Below, in pieces: positions 52,449 through 61,235 of a stretch of DNA of 64,000 nt. How positions within the stretch are numbered: position 1 is the first letter of the stretch; every line of letters begins with the position of its first letter. The translations under genes were made by a program, and so were the position numbers. The notes beneath the pieces were generated by a model that was not told where the DNA came from, ran no database searches, and saw only the letters and a program-made list of their open reading frames with translations. Where the stretch lies: contig NZ_CP008849.1 in assembly GCF_000730385.1 (NCBI RefSeq), positions 2,356,001-2,420,000 on the forward strand, written 5' to 3'. This stretch comes from Alteromonas australica (GTDB taxonomy: Bacteria > Pseudomonadota > Gammaproteobacteria > Enterobacterales > Alteromonadaceae).

Positions 52449-52464
52449 TTGACGTAAACGTCAA
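52449..52464. promoter_or_regulatory. Candidate LiuR operator 2
   Basis: TTGACGTAAACGTCAA is a near-perfect palindrome, broken only by the central AA, and matches the same LiuR-type pattern with ACGT in both halves. The centre-to-centre distance to site 1 is 38 bases. Confidence 0.6.
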
Positions 52465-52570
52465 CCTGCATTACCTTTCAGGTCGACATTTAATTTACAT
52501 GTTTTTGACACATCGCATTATTTGTTTCATCAATAGTGCACTATAAAAACACGAACATAAGGAGCCTCCC

Positions 52571-54220
52571 GTGGAACGAGAATCGATGGAGTTTGACGTT
52601 GTCATCGTCGGTGCCGGCCCAGCTGGACTATCAACCGCGTGCAAGCTGATGCAGCTTGCCAATGAAAAAGACCAAGAGCTCATGGTTTGTGTGGTCGAAA
52701 AAGGCTCAGAAGTCGGTGCACATATTCTCTCTGGTGCGGTGTTTGAACCTCGCGCTATGAATGAACTTTTCCCCGATTGGAAAGAAAAAGGCGCGCCACT
52801 CAATACGCCGGTAACCGAAGACCACATTTATTTACTTAATGACGAAACATCTGCCAAAAAATTGCCTAACGGCATGACACCCAAGACAATGCATAACGAC
52901 GGCAACTTTATTGTGTCTATGGGTAATGTGTGTCGTTGGTTGGCAGAGCAAGCGGAACAACTTGGCGTAGAAGTATTCCCTGGATTTGCCGCCTCCGACG
53001 TTATTTATAATGACGATGGCAGTGTGGCGGGCGTGCTTACTGGCGACATGGGTGTAGGTGAAAATGGCGAACCTAAAGAGGGTTATATGCCGGGCATGGA
53101 GCTTCGCGCTAAATACACTGTGTTTGCAGAAGGCTGTCGCGGGCATCTAGGTAAAGACCTCATTGAACACTTTGCGCTAGACAAAGACAGCTCACCTCAA
53201 CATTACGCCATCGGGTTTAAAGAGATTTGGGACATCGACCCCGCTAAACATCAGCCGGGCTTAGTGGTTCATAGTGCAGGCTGGCCACTTGAGGATGCCA
53301 CCGGCGGTAGCTACTTGTATCACGCAGAAGACAACCAAGTGTTCGTTGGCTTAATTGTTGACCTTAATTACGACAACCCGTATTTAAGCCCCTTTGATGA
53401 ATTCCAACGTTTAAAACATCACCCTGTATTTAAGCAATATTTAGACGGTGGAAAACGTGTATCTTACGGTGCTCGTGCCATTGCAAAAGGTGGTTTTAAC
53501 TCACTACCTAAAATGACCTTCCCTGGTGGCTTGTTAGTGGGTTGCGAAGCGGGCACTTTAAATTTCGCCAAAATTAAAGGTAACCACACAGCAATGAAAT
53601 CAGGCATGTTGGCAGCGGAAAGTATTTTCGAAGCCATCAGTGAAAATGCAGACACACCAGAAAAAGAACTTACTCGCTATACGGATAAATTTAAATCGTC
53701 TTGGTTGTACGACGAGCTGTTCCGTTCGCGGAATTTCGGCCCGGCAATTCATAAATTAGGTAATTTCTGGGGTGGAGCATTTAATACGTTGGAGCAAAAC
53801 TTCTTTAACGGTAACTTATTTTTCACCATGAAAGATGAGCATAAAGATTATGCTCAACTTAAAGAAGCCCAGAGCAGCAAAGAAATTAATTATCCAAAGC
53901 CTGATGGTGTGTTGAGCTTTGATAAATTATCTTCCGTTTTTTTATCAAACACCAACCACGAAGAAGACCAACCTTGCCACCTTCAATTAAAAGATCCATC
54001 AATTCCTTTGCAGGTTAATTTACCTAAATTTGCAGAGCCAGCGCAACGCTACTGCCCTGCTGGCGTGTATGAGATTATTGAAGAAGAAGGTGAAAAGCGC
54101 TTTCAAATTAATGCCCAAAACTGCGTACATTGTAAAACCTGTGATATAAAAGATCCCAGCCAAAATATTAAATGGGTAGTGCCGGAAGGTGCTGGTGGCC
54201 CAAATTATCCGAATATGTAA
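52571..54220 (+). CDS. etfD: Electron transfer flavoprotein-ubiquinone oxidoreductase
   Basis: A 549-residue membrane-associated flavoprotein that passes electrons from ETF to ubiquinone. N-terminal FAD motif VIVGAGPAGLSTACKL, a GGFNSLPKMTFPGG ubiquinone-side region, and a C-terminal 4Fe-4S site with C495, C518, C521 and C524 (CPAGVYE, NCVHCKTCD). Starts with GTG 52571, with GGAG six bases upstream; an internal ATG at 52586 is the alternative. It diverges from etfBA and shares their control region. Confidence 0.95.
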   Translation: MERESMEFDVVIVGAGPAGLSTACKLMQLANEKDQELMVCVVEKGSEVGAHILSGAVFEPRAMNELFPDWKEKGAPLNTPVTEDHIYLLNDETSAKKLPNGMTPKTMHNDGNFIVSMGNVCRWLAEQAEQLGVEVFPGFAASDVIYNDDGSVAGVLTGDMGVGENGEPKEGYMPGMELRAKYTVFAEGCRGHLGKDLIEHFALDKDSSPQHYAIGFKEIWDIDPAKHQPGLVVHSAGWPLEDATGGSYLYHAEDNQVFVGLIVDLNYDNPYLSPFDEFQRLKHHPVFKQYLDGGKRVSYGARAIAKGGFNSLPKMTFPGGLLVGCEAGTLNFAKIKGNHTAMKSGMLAAESIFEAISENADTPEKELTRYTDKFKSSWLYDELFRSRNFGPAIHKLGNFWGGAFNTLEQNFFNGNLFFTMKDEHKDYAQLKEAQSSKEINYPKPDGVLSFDKLSSVFLSNTNHEEDQPCHLQLKDPSIPLQVNLPKFAEPAQRYCPAGVYEIIEEEGEKRFQINAQNCVHCKTCDIKDPSQNIKWVVPEGAGGPNYPNM

Positions 54221-54245
54221 TTAACGTTATTCATCTTACTAAATT

Positions 54246-54275
54246 AAAAAGCGGACTTTCTCCGCTTTTTTTTTG
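54246..54275 (+). terminator. Terminator of ETF-QO gene
   Basis: AAAAAGCGGA / TCCGCTTTTT with a 5-base loop and a long T run lies about 25 bases past the stop. Confidence 0.85.
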
Positions 54276-54332
54276 CACTAAATTTCTTTATTATCCGTTT
54301 AAATACTTCCCACAAACGCATAAGGTTAATAA

Positions 54333-54734
54333 ATGATCGATTTTATAGATATTTTAACCCATGGAAGACGTTTACAAGGTGCTGTTAAGGAATTAAGCAT
54401 TGAAGAACTTGAAAGTGTGCAAGAAAAATTAGCAAACATTGTTAATAAGCGTAAAGAAAAAGCACTTGAAGAAGAAAGAGCTGAAATTGAAAAACGTGAA
54501 AAGCTAGCGGCAATTCAAAAACAAATGGAAGAAGCAGGCTTAAATGTAGAAGATTTGCAAGCCTTAACTCAGGACGCACCAAAGAAAACCGGCAAGAAAC
54601 GCCCGGTAAAATTTGAACTGACAGACAGTGAAGGTGTCACCCACCCTTGGACTGGCATTGGACGCATGCCTCGCGTTTATAAAGATGCCCTTGATAGCGG
54701 AAAATCTCTAGACGATTTCGCTATCGAAAAGTAA
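54333..54734 (+). CDS. H-NS family nucleoid-associated protein
   Basis: A 133-residue protein with the H-NS build: an N-terminal coiled dimerisation domain (residues 1-70, Lys/Glu-rich), a short linker and a C-terminal DNA-binding domain (95-128). The signature WTGQGR appears here as PWTGIGRMP (105-113), the first Gln of the QGR minor-groove hook being Ile. H-NS proteins silence AT-rich DNA. It is a single gene; an imperfect hairpin (GGCATATCA / TGGTATGCC, 54743-54779) follows. Confidence 0.85.
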   Translation: MIDFIDILTHGRRLQGAVKELSIEELESVQEKLANIVNKRKEKALEEERAEIEKREKLAAIQKQMEEAGLNVEDLQALTQDAPKKTGKKRPVKFELTDSEGVTHPWTGIGRMPRVYKDALDSGKSLDDFAIEK

Positions 54735-54859
54735 AAAATTTAACGGCATATCAGGCCATCTAATCAGGCTCTGGTATGCCACTTTTACTTCACTTCCCCC
54801 TTGCCTTTTAAGGTATATGCCCCACATTAATGTCGTGGTTTTTTATTTAAAGGTGCTAT

Positions 54860-55645
54860 GTGAACCTGCATTATAATTTATCAGAAGCGTCCTCGTCTTC
54901 TCCTTGGCTAGTGCTTATTCATGGACTATTTGGCAGTGCTGATAATTTGTCTGTGGTAAAACGTCATTTTGAGAAAACGCACAATATTATTAGTGTTGAT
55001 TTACCCGATCATGGCCAATCACCATGGAGTGAAGGTTTTAGTATTGTGGATGCAGCGGAAGATGTACTTTCTCTCTTGTCATCGCTAAACGTTCAGCGTG
55101 CCGCATTTTTAGGCCATTCGTTGGGTGGCAAGGTAGCTATGCAAATTGCCTTACGAAAACCAGAATGTGTCGCTGCACTTATTGTGGCAGATATAGCACC
55201 CTCTGCGTATACGCATAGACATCAATCTGTTTTCGATGGTTTAAACGCGGTTGATTTAGAAAATATTCAATCCCGCGGCGATGCAGACAAAGCTATGTCT
55301 AAATTTATTGATGAACCAGGAGTTCGCCAATTTCTTTTAAAAAGTTTATATAAAGATGAGCATAATCATTGGGCTTGGCGTTTTAATTTAGCGGGTTTAA
55401 TTTCAAGTTATTCACATATTATTGATTGGCCTCAAGACAATCGACAATTTAGCGGGTTAACCTTATTTATAAAGGGTGCAGAGTCAGATTACATCACCGC
55501 CGCAAATCGTGATGATATTGCTAAGCATTTTCCTCACGCGAAGGCACATATTATTGAGGGCACGGGGCATTGGTTGCACGCCGAAAAAACCGCCGCCTTT
55601 AATGCCGTGGTCTCCCGCACACTCAATAAGGCAGAACGCCTCTAG
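54860..55645 (+). CDS. ybfF: YbfF-like alpha/beta hydrolase (esterase)
   Basis: A 261-residue hydrolase. HGLFGSADN carries the oxyanion residues, the nucleophile elbow is GHSLGGK, and the catalytic His is in GTGHWLH near the end. E. coli YbfF hydrolyses acyl-CoA and ester substrates and lies in the ybfF-fldA-fur region, as here. It starts with GTG 54860 behind AGGTG. It heads a group ybfF - DUF2788 - fldA on the same strand, before fur. Confidence 0.88.
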   Translation: MNLHYNLSEASSSSPWLVLIHGLFGSADNLSVVKRHFEKTHNIISVDLPDHGQSPWSEGFSIVDAAEDVLSLLSSLNVQRAAFLGHSLGGKVAMQIALRKPECVAALIVADIAPSAYTHRHQSVFDGLNAVDLENIQSRGDADKAMSKFIDEPGVRQFLLKSLYKDEHNHWAWRFNLAGLISSYSHIIDWPQDNRQFSGLTLFIKGAESDYITAANRDDIAKHFPHAKAHIIEGTGHWLHAEKTAAFNAVVSRTLNKAERL

Positions 55646-55755
55646 CGTCACTGCAGATGCGAATAACAATTATTACCAGATTTTGACCCATTGGGTCTCT
55701 GCTCGGCGTATATACTGTGATATAGTTGCGCCAGATTTTTTAAAGTAAAAACACT

Positions 55756-55974
55756 ATGCTTGCAGAAAACTTTGAGCTTATAGAGTCCATAATGCTGTAC
55801 GGCGGCTTATTTGTACTGTTTGTACTGATGACATTCGCTGTCCACGATGTATTAACAAAAAATAACGTGCCCCTTATCGGTCGCGTTGTAACCTACGGTG
55901 TGCTCGGGCTCGGTGCAATTGGCTTTTTAGCCAAAGGCATCATTGAATGGTTCTGGTTAAGCACAGGCGTATAA
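55756..55974 (+). CDS. DUF2788 small membrane protein
   Basis: A 72-residue protein with two hydrophobic helices (residues about 11-30 and 45-66), conserved next to fldA in Alteromonadales and Vibrio-type bacteria as DUF2788. The segment VHDVLTKNNVPLIGR between the helices is conserved. It has no known function. It lies 26 bases upstream of fldA and is probably cotranscribed. Confidence 0.88.
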   Translation: MLAENFELIESIMLYGGLFVLFVLMTFAVHDVLTKNNVPLIGRVVTYGVLGLGAIGFLAKGIIEWFWLSTGV

Positions 55975-56000
55975 ATAGTAACGATTAATAGAGGTTTGAT

Positions 56001-56525
56001 ATGGCAAGCGTTGGCCTGTTTTTCGGTAGCGACACGGGTAACACCGAACATGTAGCAAAAATGATCCAAAAGGAATTGGGTAAACAGCTCATTGATGTAA
56101 AAGATATTGCCAAAAGTAGCAAAGAAGATATTGCCGAATTCGATCTGTTGATTTTCGGTATTCCCACTTGGTACTACGGCGAAGCGCAATGTGACTGGGA
56201 CGACTTTTTCCCAGAATTAGAAGACATCGACTTTACCGATAAGCTAGTGGCCATCTTCGGCTGCGGTGACCAAGAAGATTACGCTGAGTATTTCTTGGAC
56301 GCAATGGGTATGGTACGTGACATCGTTGAAGCTAAAGGGGCTATATTAGTGGGTCAGTGGTCTACTGACGGCTACGATTTTGAAGCCTCTAAAGGGATGG
56401 CAGATGACAATCACTTTGTCGGTTTGGGTATTGACGAAGACAGACAACCTGAGTTGACTGAATCACGTGTTAAAGCATGGTGTCAGCAAATTCACGATGA
56501 GCTTTGTTTATCTGAACTAGCCTGA
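56001..56525 (+). CDS. fldA: Flavodoxin
   Basis: A 174-residue FMN-binding electron carrier. The FMN phosphate loop GSDTGNTEHVAKMI lies at residues 9-22; PTWYYGEAQCDWDDF and GCGDQEDYAEYFLDAM contact the flavin ring. Long-chain flavodoxin length. It replaces ferredoxin under low iron and is commonly next to fur; here fur follows on the same strand, but a chemoreceptor gene separates them. No clear Fur box was seen upstream. Confidence 0.96.
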   Translation: MASVGLFFGSDTGNTEHVAKMIQKELGKQLIDVKDIAKSSKEDIAEFDLLIFGIPTWYYGEAQCDWDDFFPELEDIDFTDKLVAIFGCGDQEDYAEYFLDAMGMVRDIVEAKGAILVGQWSTDGYDFEASKGMADDNHFVGLGIDEDRQPELTESRVKAWCQQIHDELCLSELA

Positions 56526-56553
56526 GGGCCTCAAAGGGTCTCTTAAAACTAAC

Positions 56554-56590
56554 GCGCCTCTAGCACGATGAGGCGCTCGTTTTCTCTTTT
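56554..56590. terminator. Terminator between fldA and the chemoreceptor gene
   Basis: GCGCCTC / GAGGCGC form a 7-bp stem with a 9-base loop, followed by a T-rich stretch on the plus strand. It stops fldA transcripts; the minus strand lacks a good T run. Confidence 0.65.
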
Positions 56591-58595
56591 ATAATTGAAA
56601 CCGCTCCACGGCTTTCCGTAAGCTTTCGGTTTGCGCATCCAATAACATTGTAGATTCATTCGCCTGACGGGTGCTAGTTGCACTAGAGTCGGCTAAACTG
56701 ACGATGGTATTAAGGCTTTGTGCCACATCGGCCAGTAAAACATCCTGTTGTTGCGTGTCGGCCACAATATGCTCATTAATGTCATGTAATCCAGCAATTA
56801 TCTCCCGTATTTCTGCCATTTGCGACGCCACCTGCTCTGTAATTTCAACGCCTTCCCGGGCTTGCTCGCGACCATCACGAATGGCCGTTACCGCTTCACT
56901 CGCATCTTTTTGCAAATTCCGGATCATGGCTTCAATTTCTTCAGTCGAGTCATGGGTTCTATTGGCCAAGGTTCTTACCTCATCTGCCACCACCGCAAAG
57001 CCTCTTCCTTGCTCTCCTGCTCTCGCAGCTTCAATAGCGGCATTCAAAGCTAGCAAGTTTGTTTGCTCTGCAATGGTCTTGATAACGTCTAAAATGCTAC
57101 CTATGTTGCGGGAGTTTTCATCGAGGCGGTTAATGGTTTTGGCCGATGCTTCAGCCAGTTTCGCTTGGTGAAGCACTTGACGTTTATTCTCGTCCACAAG
57201 CTTACCGATGTCGCCACTTTGTTCACTCACCCGATGCAGTGATTCCATGGCTTGGGTAATTTGAGCTAAATTACTTCGACTTGTGTCTTGAACGTGTTGC
57301 GTATTAGTAGAGGTGGCTGTGACATGTTCACGTTGGGCATTCACCTCTGTTAAACTTTTCTCACCTAAGGCCACACTGTCTTTGGTAATTTCGATTAAAC
57401 GCTTTTCTTGTTCAAGGATATTGCCAACAAGGGCTCTCAAACCATCGGTTAAACTATTCACTTTTGCCGAAAGCGCGGCAAATTCATCACTGCCATTTTC
57501 CGGCAATTTGTGACTTAGGTCTCCCTTACTCAATTGACTTAAGCCACGATTAATACGCCCAAGGGGACGGGAAATACTGCGGGTAGACACAACAGCCAGC
57601 GCAATAGCACCAAACAAACCAATAATGGCCACCACAACATTTTTAAGTAAATTAATCTCTACTGTATCTGCAATGGCTCGCTGCCCCGCTATCGCCTCTG
57701 CTTGCACCTTTTCAAATAACGCATTTATTTTTTCCAGCGCTTGGTTGAGTGCATCAATCGCTGCTGAACGTTTAGCAAAAGCAATGTCGATAAACGACAG
57801 CTTTTGTTTTTGCAAGGCAATTAAGCCGTCACGACTATTCAGCAAAGTTAGTAGGCTATCAAATTGCGAATTAAAGGCTTCAACCGTGCCCCCATCGTCT
57901 ACATCAGCAGCCAAACGATTGATATACTCCTTGTCCACTTGCAAGTTGCTTATCTGGTAGCTTAAGTCATCAATAATATTCTGTGTTGCTTGAGAATCGG
58001 TGTTTTCGGTTAATTCACTAAAGGTATCGTTCATGGTCAGCAGCTTGTTGTCGATAGCAGTGCCTGCCCCTATAAGGGTTTCTACCACGGGGACATCGCT
58101 TTCTAAATAAGACAAATCAAGCATGAGTGCACTGGCCTCATCCGCTGCTCGTAAGACCTCTTCAAGTTTAGCCTCCAGCGCTATTTCAGTGCTCATACGC
58201 GATGCTAATGCTTGGTACATTTGCTTGCTATTCTCTACATACAAATTGCTCGCCTGTACCGCGTCGTTAACAAGAGGGGTATTGGATAAAGACTGACTAA
58301 GCGCGTTAAGGTCTTCTACGAACAGCACAGACAATGAAGAGAACTCTTTTTCATTTTCTGCGAGCAAACTGGGGGTGGCTTCATGAAAGCCATTCGCGGT
58401 TATCACCGATAAAGACAAAATATCTGTTTTTACTTTTACCATCTGGGTTTGAACTGGCATTTTGCGTTCAACCACATCGTCTGCAGAATGACGGATGTCA
58501 CTTAAACCCACGTAAGAAAGGATACTTGTGAGAAGTAATAGGCAACCAAATAATCCAAATCCGAGTTTAATCTTATTTACTACTGTTAACTGCAT
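56589..58595 (-). CDS. Methyl-accepting chemotaxis protein
   Basis: A 668-residue transmembrane chemoreceptor. TM1 (about residues 10-28) and TM2 (about 317-337) bracket a periplasmic helical domain of nearly 290 residues, followed by a HAMP domain and a long methylation/signalling coiled coil. The tip hairpin EQTNLLALNAAIEAARAGEQG followed by RGFAVVADEVRTLANRT lies in the last third and is intact. The sensed ligand is unknown; the periplasmic part has no recognised sensor domain and looks like a large helical bundle. The gene lies on the opposite strand between fldA and fur. Confidence 0.93.
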   Translation of the reverse strand: MQLTVVNKIKLGFGLFGCLLLLTSILSYVGLSDIRHSADDVVERKMPVQTQMVKVKTDILSLSVITANGFHEATPSLLAENEKEFSSLSVLFVEDLNALSQSLSNTPLVNDAVQASNLYVENSKQMYQALASRMSTEIALEAKLEEVLRAADEASALMLDLSYLESDVPVVETLIGAGTAIDNKLLTMNDTFSELTENTDSQATQNIIDDLSYQISNLQVDKEYINRLAADVDDGGTVEAFNSQFDSLLTLLNSRDGLIALQKQKLSFIDIAFAKRSAAIDALNQALEKINALFEKVQAEAIAGQRAIADTVEINLLKNVVVAIIGLFGAIALAVVSTRSISRPLGRINRGLSQLSKGDLSHKLPENGSDEFAALSAKVNSLTDGLRALVGNILEQEKRLIEITKDSVALGEKSLTEVNAQREHVTATSTNTQHVQDTSRSNLAQITQAMESLHRVSEQSGDIGKLVDENKRQVLHQAKLAEASAKTINRLDENSRNIGSILDVIKTIAEQTNLLALNAAIEAARAGEQGRGFAVVADEVRTLANRTHDSTEEIEAMIRNLQKDASEAVTAIRDGREQAREGVEITEQVASQMAEIREIIAGLHDINEHIVADTQQQDVLLADVAQSLNTIVSLADSSATSTRQANESTMLLDAQTESLRKAVERFQL

Positions 58596-58905
58596 ACCGT
58601 GTCCGCTATTAAGAAGGTACCTAAACTGAAAATTTTCGTTTACCGTTTCATTTAGTTTAACAGGATGTTAACAGCTTGCATTAAAACTTTGCATTTTTTT
58701 GTTGAATTGTTCGGTATAACGGTAACTTACAAACTGGTCTGTCCTGAAAAATGCCGTTCGGAATTTACGCCACAAAGCTAATTAAAAAAACTGATTAAGG
58801 TAATTTTTCGCCAACTGGACACAGAAATAACGGTTTTACTTTTAAATCCTTGTGAGTTACCTATAATACCCGCAACAGACAATTGCTCTTTCTCAGTAGG
58901 TTGAA
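58596..58905. other. Divergent spacer of the chemoreceptor gene and fur
   Basis: This 310-base spacer has no gene. TTGCATT is repeated at 58676-58682 and 58689-58695. A perfect -10 box TATAAT (58862-58867) with only a weak -35 lies upstream of fur, with a leader of about 30 bases. I saw no classic Fur box. Confidence 0.4.
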
Positions 58906-59331
58906 ATGGATCAAAATAAAGAACTTAAAAAAGCAGGTCTAAAAGTTACCCTGCCACGCCTTAAAATTCTTCAGATACTTCAAGAGCCTGAAAATCAACA
59001 TATCAGTGCTGAAGATGTCTACAAGATCCTTATTGAGCAAGGAGAAGAAATTGGCTTAGCGACCGTGTACCGCGTACTAAACCAATTCGACGATGCTGGC
59101 ATCTTAAATCGTCATCATTTTGAAGGCGGCAAGTCTGTTTTCGAAATTAGCCACAAAGAACATCATGATCATCTTGTGTGCCTAAAATGTGGAAAAGTGA
59201 TTGAATTTGAAGACGATATCATCGAAGAACGTCAAGAAATGATTGCGAAAAAACACAATATTAAGCTAACTCACCACAGTTTGTATTTGTACGGTGAGTG
59301 TACAGACGGAAACTGCGACAACGCTGAATAA
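58906..59331 (+). CDS. fur: Ferric uptake regulator
   Basis: A 141-residue Fe(II)-dependent repressor. The N-terminal winged helix (LPRLKILQILQ, ISAEDVYKILIEQGEEIGLATVYRVLNQF) and the C-terminal metal domain are complete. HHDH lies at 86-89, structural zinc pairs at C92 and C95 and C132 and C137. It is preceded by a consensus TATAAT. A bidirectional terminator follows. Confidence 0.97.
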   Translation: MDQNKELKKAGLKVTLPRLKILQILQEPENQHISAEDVYKILIEQGEEIGLATVYRVLNQFDDAGILNRHHFEGGKSVFEISHKEHHDHLVCLKCGKVIEFEDDIIEERQEMIAKKHNIKLTHHSLYLYGECTDGNCDNAE

Positions 59332-59346
59332 TTTATTTGGTAAATT

Positions 59347-59381
59347 AAAAAAGGCCCGCGACAATCGCGGGCCTTTTTGTT
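59347..59381. terminator. Bidirectional terminator between fur and dat
   Basis: AAAAAGGCCCGCG / CGCGGGCCTTTTT with a 5-base loop and T runs on both strands lies between convergent genes. Confidence 0.85.
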
Positions 59382-59424
59382 AGAGGTGGGCATTCAGCCT
59401 GTTTTTATGGCCAAGTACCTAGCG

Positions 59425-60291
59425 TTAAGCAATAAACTTGTAATCGTGATAAGCCTTAATGGCCTTCTGCCACATATCACCCACATTACCATCACCAATC
59501 GCCATGCCGTTAACTTCCACCACAGGCGCAATTTCTTTGCTTGATGAAGATAGCCATACTTCATCCGCATTGAGTAAATCATCAATACTAAAACGAGACT
59601 CTTCTACTTCAATGCTTGCTCTCGTAAAGGCTTCTAACGCGATACTTCGGGTAATGCCTGGCAATAATTGATTATCCAGTGGAGGCGTATACACAACGTT
59701 ATTTTTCACGATAAATACGTTGCACGAGCTGGCTTCCGTAATTTCACCCGCACTATTGTGCAATATCGTTTCATTCACCCCCTGCTCTACACCTGTTTGG
59801 AAATGCAATACATTCCCTAACAGCGAGGTTGACTTTATATGGCAGCGTTGCCAACGTTTGTCTTCCTCGAGTGCCACTTTAAATGCTTTAACGTCGTGTT
59901 TATTGAGGGGCTGCGCTGGCGCAATTTCAAATGCAAAACCAAATACTGTTGGGGCAATATTGTCTGGAAATGCGTGAAAGCGCTTGCTGTCTGTTCCTCT
60001 GCTTACATGAAAGTAAATACCTATGTTGCCACTAGGAATATAAGGGCTATTTTTCTCCACTAAGGTCGCTAGAATGTCCCGCCATTGCGTTTCGTCATAA
60101 GGATTGGTAATGGAAATAGCAGATAAGCCACTTTTCAATCTGGCCATATGCCCTTTCATGCCCACGGGTTTAGCTTGGTAAGTAGGGATCACTTCGTAAA
60201 TACCATCACCAAATAAAAAACCTCTGTCCATGGGCGAAATTTTTGCTTCAGACAGCGGTAGAAAATCACCATTTAGAAAAGCGATGGTCAT
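59425..60291 (-). CDS. dat: D-amino-acid aminotransferase (PLP fold type IV)
   Basis: A 288-residue enzyme. MDRGFLFGDGIYEVIPTY (21-38) is the fold-IV start. The PLP lysine is K153 in RCHIKSTSLLGN, followed by EASSCNVFIVK and LPGITRS. I use ATG 60291 with AGGAG seven bases before it; the ATG overlaps the pxpC stop by four bases (ATGA), so it belongs to the pxp operon. Family members swap amino groups between D-alanine, D-glutamate and 2-oxo acids. Branched-chain aminotransferase or ADC lyase are less likely alternatives. Confidence 0.83.
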   Translation of the reverse strand: MTIAFLNGDFLPLSEAKISPMDRGFLFGDGIYEVIPTYQAKPVGMKGHMARLKSGLSAISITNPYDETQWRDILATLVEKNSPYIPSGNIGIYFHVSRGTDSKRFHAFPDNIAPTVFGFAFEIAPAQPLNKHDVKAFKVALEEDKRWQRCHIKSTSLLGNVLHFQTGVEQGVNETILHNSAGEITEASSCNVFIVKNNVVYTPPLDNQLLPGITRSIALEAFTRASIEVEESRFSIDDLLNADEVWLSSSSKEIAPVVEVNGMAIGDGNVGDMWQKAIKAYHDYKFIA

Positions 60292-61235
60292 TGAATGTCT
60301 CCTGATAAACGAAGGCGTTTTTGCCATTGTAAAAGAAAGCGGGCGCGAGCGTTGTCGCTATGTTCACGAACAAAGCTTACGCATTCTCCAGGCACAGCTT
60401 GTGCCAGTTTAGTTAAGTCATTAGGGGTAACACTGCCAATTTTGGGATAGCCCCCGAGTGTTTGCCTATCTTTCATCATAACGATAGGCTGGCCATCTTT
60501 AGGTATCTGAATGGCGCCTAAATGTATCCCCTCTGAGTACATACTGTCTTGTGTACTTTGTACCGGCGTACCAGATAAACGGTATCCCATACGGCTTATA
60601 TCAGACGTTACCTTGTAGTCACTAGTGAAAAAAACCTGCTTAGCCACACCACTGAAACTATCGCTTTGATAGCCCTCTACTACCCGTAGGGGCTCGGTTA
60701 AATCATAACTCGGCCAGTATTTCTCAGGCAACGAACGAGAACGAAATACACGGGAAGTATCATTGTTCACTGTGATCTCTAATCCATCACCTATCTGAAG
60801 CGGCTTTCCATTGTTATGTAGTCCGCCAATGTGTTCTCGGGTGACCGTACACGCACTACCTAAATGCCTTGGCACCTGCCATAGGCCTGCCACCGCTAAG
60901 TAAGTTCGGCTACCCAACGTTTCGCTACGCAGGCTAATCTCATCCCCCTCTTTAACCCTGTAGCTCGTATAGGGGGACTTTTGCTGTTGATTAATATAAA
61001 GCACAGCATCTCGACCAGTGGCGGCAATGGTGCCATGCAATGCACATATTAAGGCTAGCTCTCCCACAATCTCGATACATGGAGTACCATGGGGGTTTGA
61101 CACCAAAAAATTAGCCCACCAATATGCCTCTTCGTCCATGGCACCAGACTGGCAATACCCTTGATGCTGATGACCTTTTCTTCCCTCATCAACGAGAAGG
61201 CTTTGCATACCATTTTGTGTGATTTTAAGATGCAT
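60288..61235 (-). CDS. pxpC: 5-oxoprolinase subunit C (biotin-dependent carboxyltransferase family)
   Basis: A 315-residue protein of the PxpC/KipA group. MHLKITQNGMQSLLVDEGRKGHQHQG is the usual start; VAGLWQVPRHLGSACTVTREHIGG and SRMGYRLSGTPV follow. With PxpA and PxpB it opens 5-oxoproline (pyroglutamate) to glutamate with ATP. ATG 61235 overlaps pxpB by 11 bases; upstream starts (61271) are possible. Followed by dat with an ATGA overlap. Confidence 0.93.
   Translation of the reverse strand: MHLKITQNGMQSLLVDEGRKGHQHQGYCQSGAMDEEAYWWANFLVSNPHGTPCIEIVGELALICALHGTIAATGRDAVLYINQQQKSPYTSYRVKEGDEISLRSETLGSRTYLAVAGLWQVPRHLGSACTVTREHIGGLHNNGKPLQIGDGLEITVNNDTSRVFRSRSLPEKYWPSYDLTEPLRVVEGYQSDSFSGVAKQVFFTSDYKVTSDISRMGYRLSGTPVQSTQDSMYSEGIHLGAIQIPKDGQPIVMMKDRQTLGGYPKIGSVTPNDLTKLAQAVPGECVSFVREHSDNARARFLLQWQKRLRLSGDIQ

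Noticed and set aside
56671-57171. 166-codon open frame antisense to the chemoreceptor gene
   Set aside because: It lies wholly inside a well-supported coding region, has low-complexity Ser/Ala composition typical of an antisense shadow, and no ribosome binding site.
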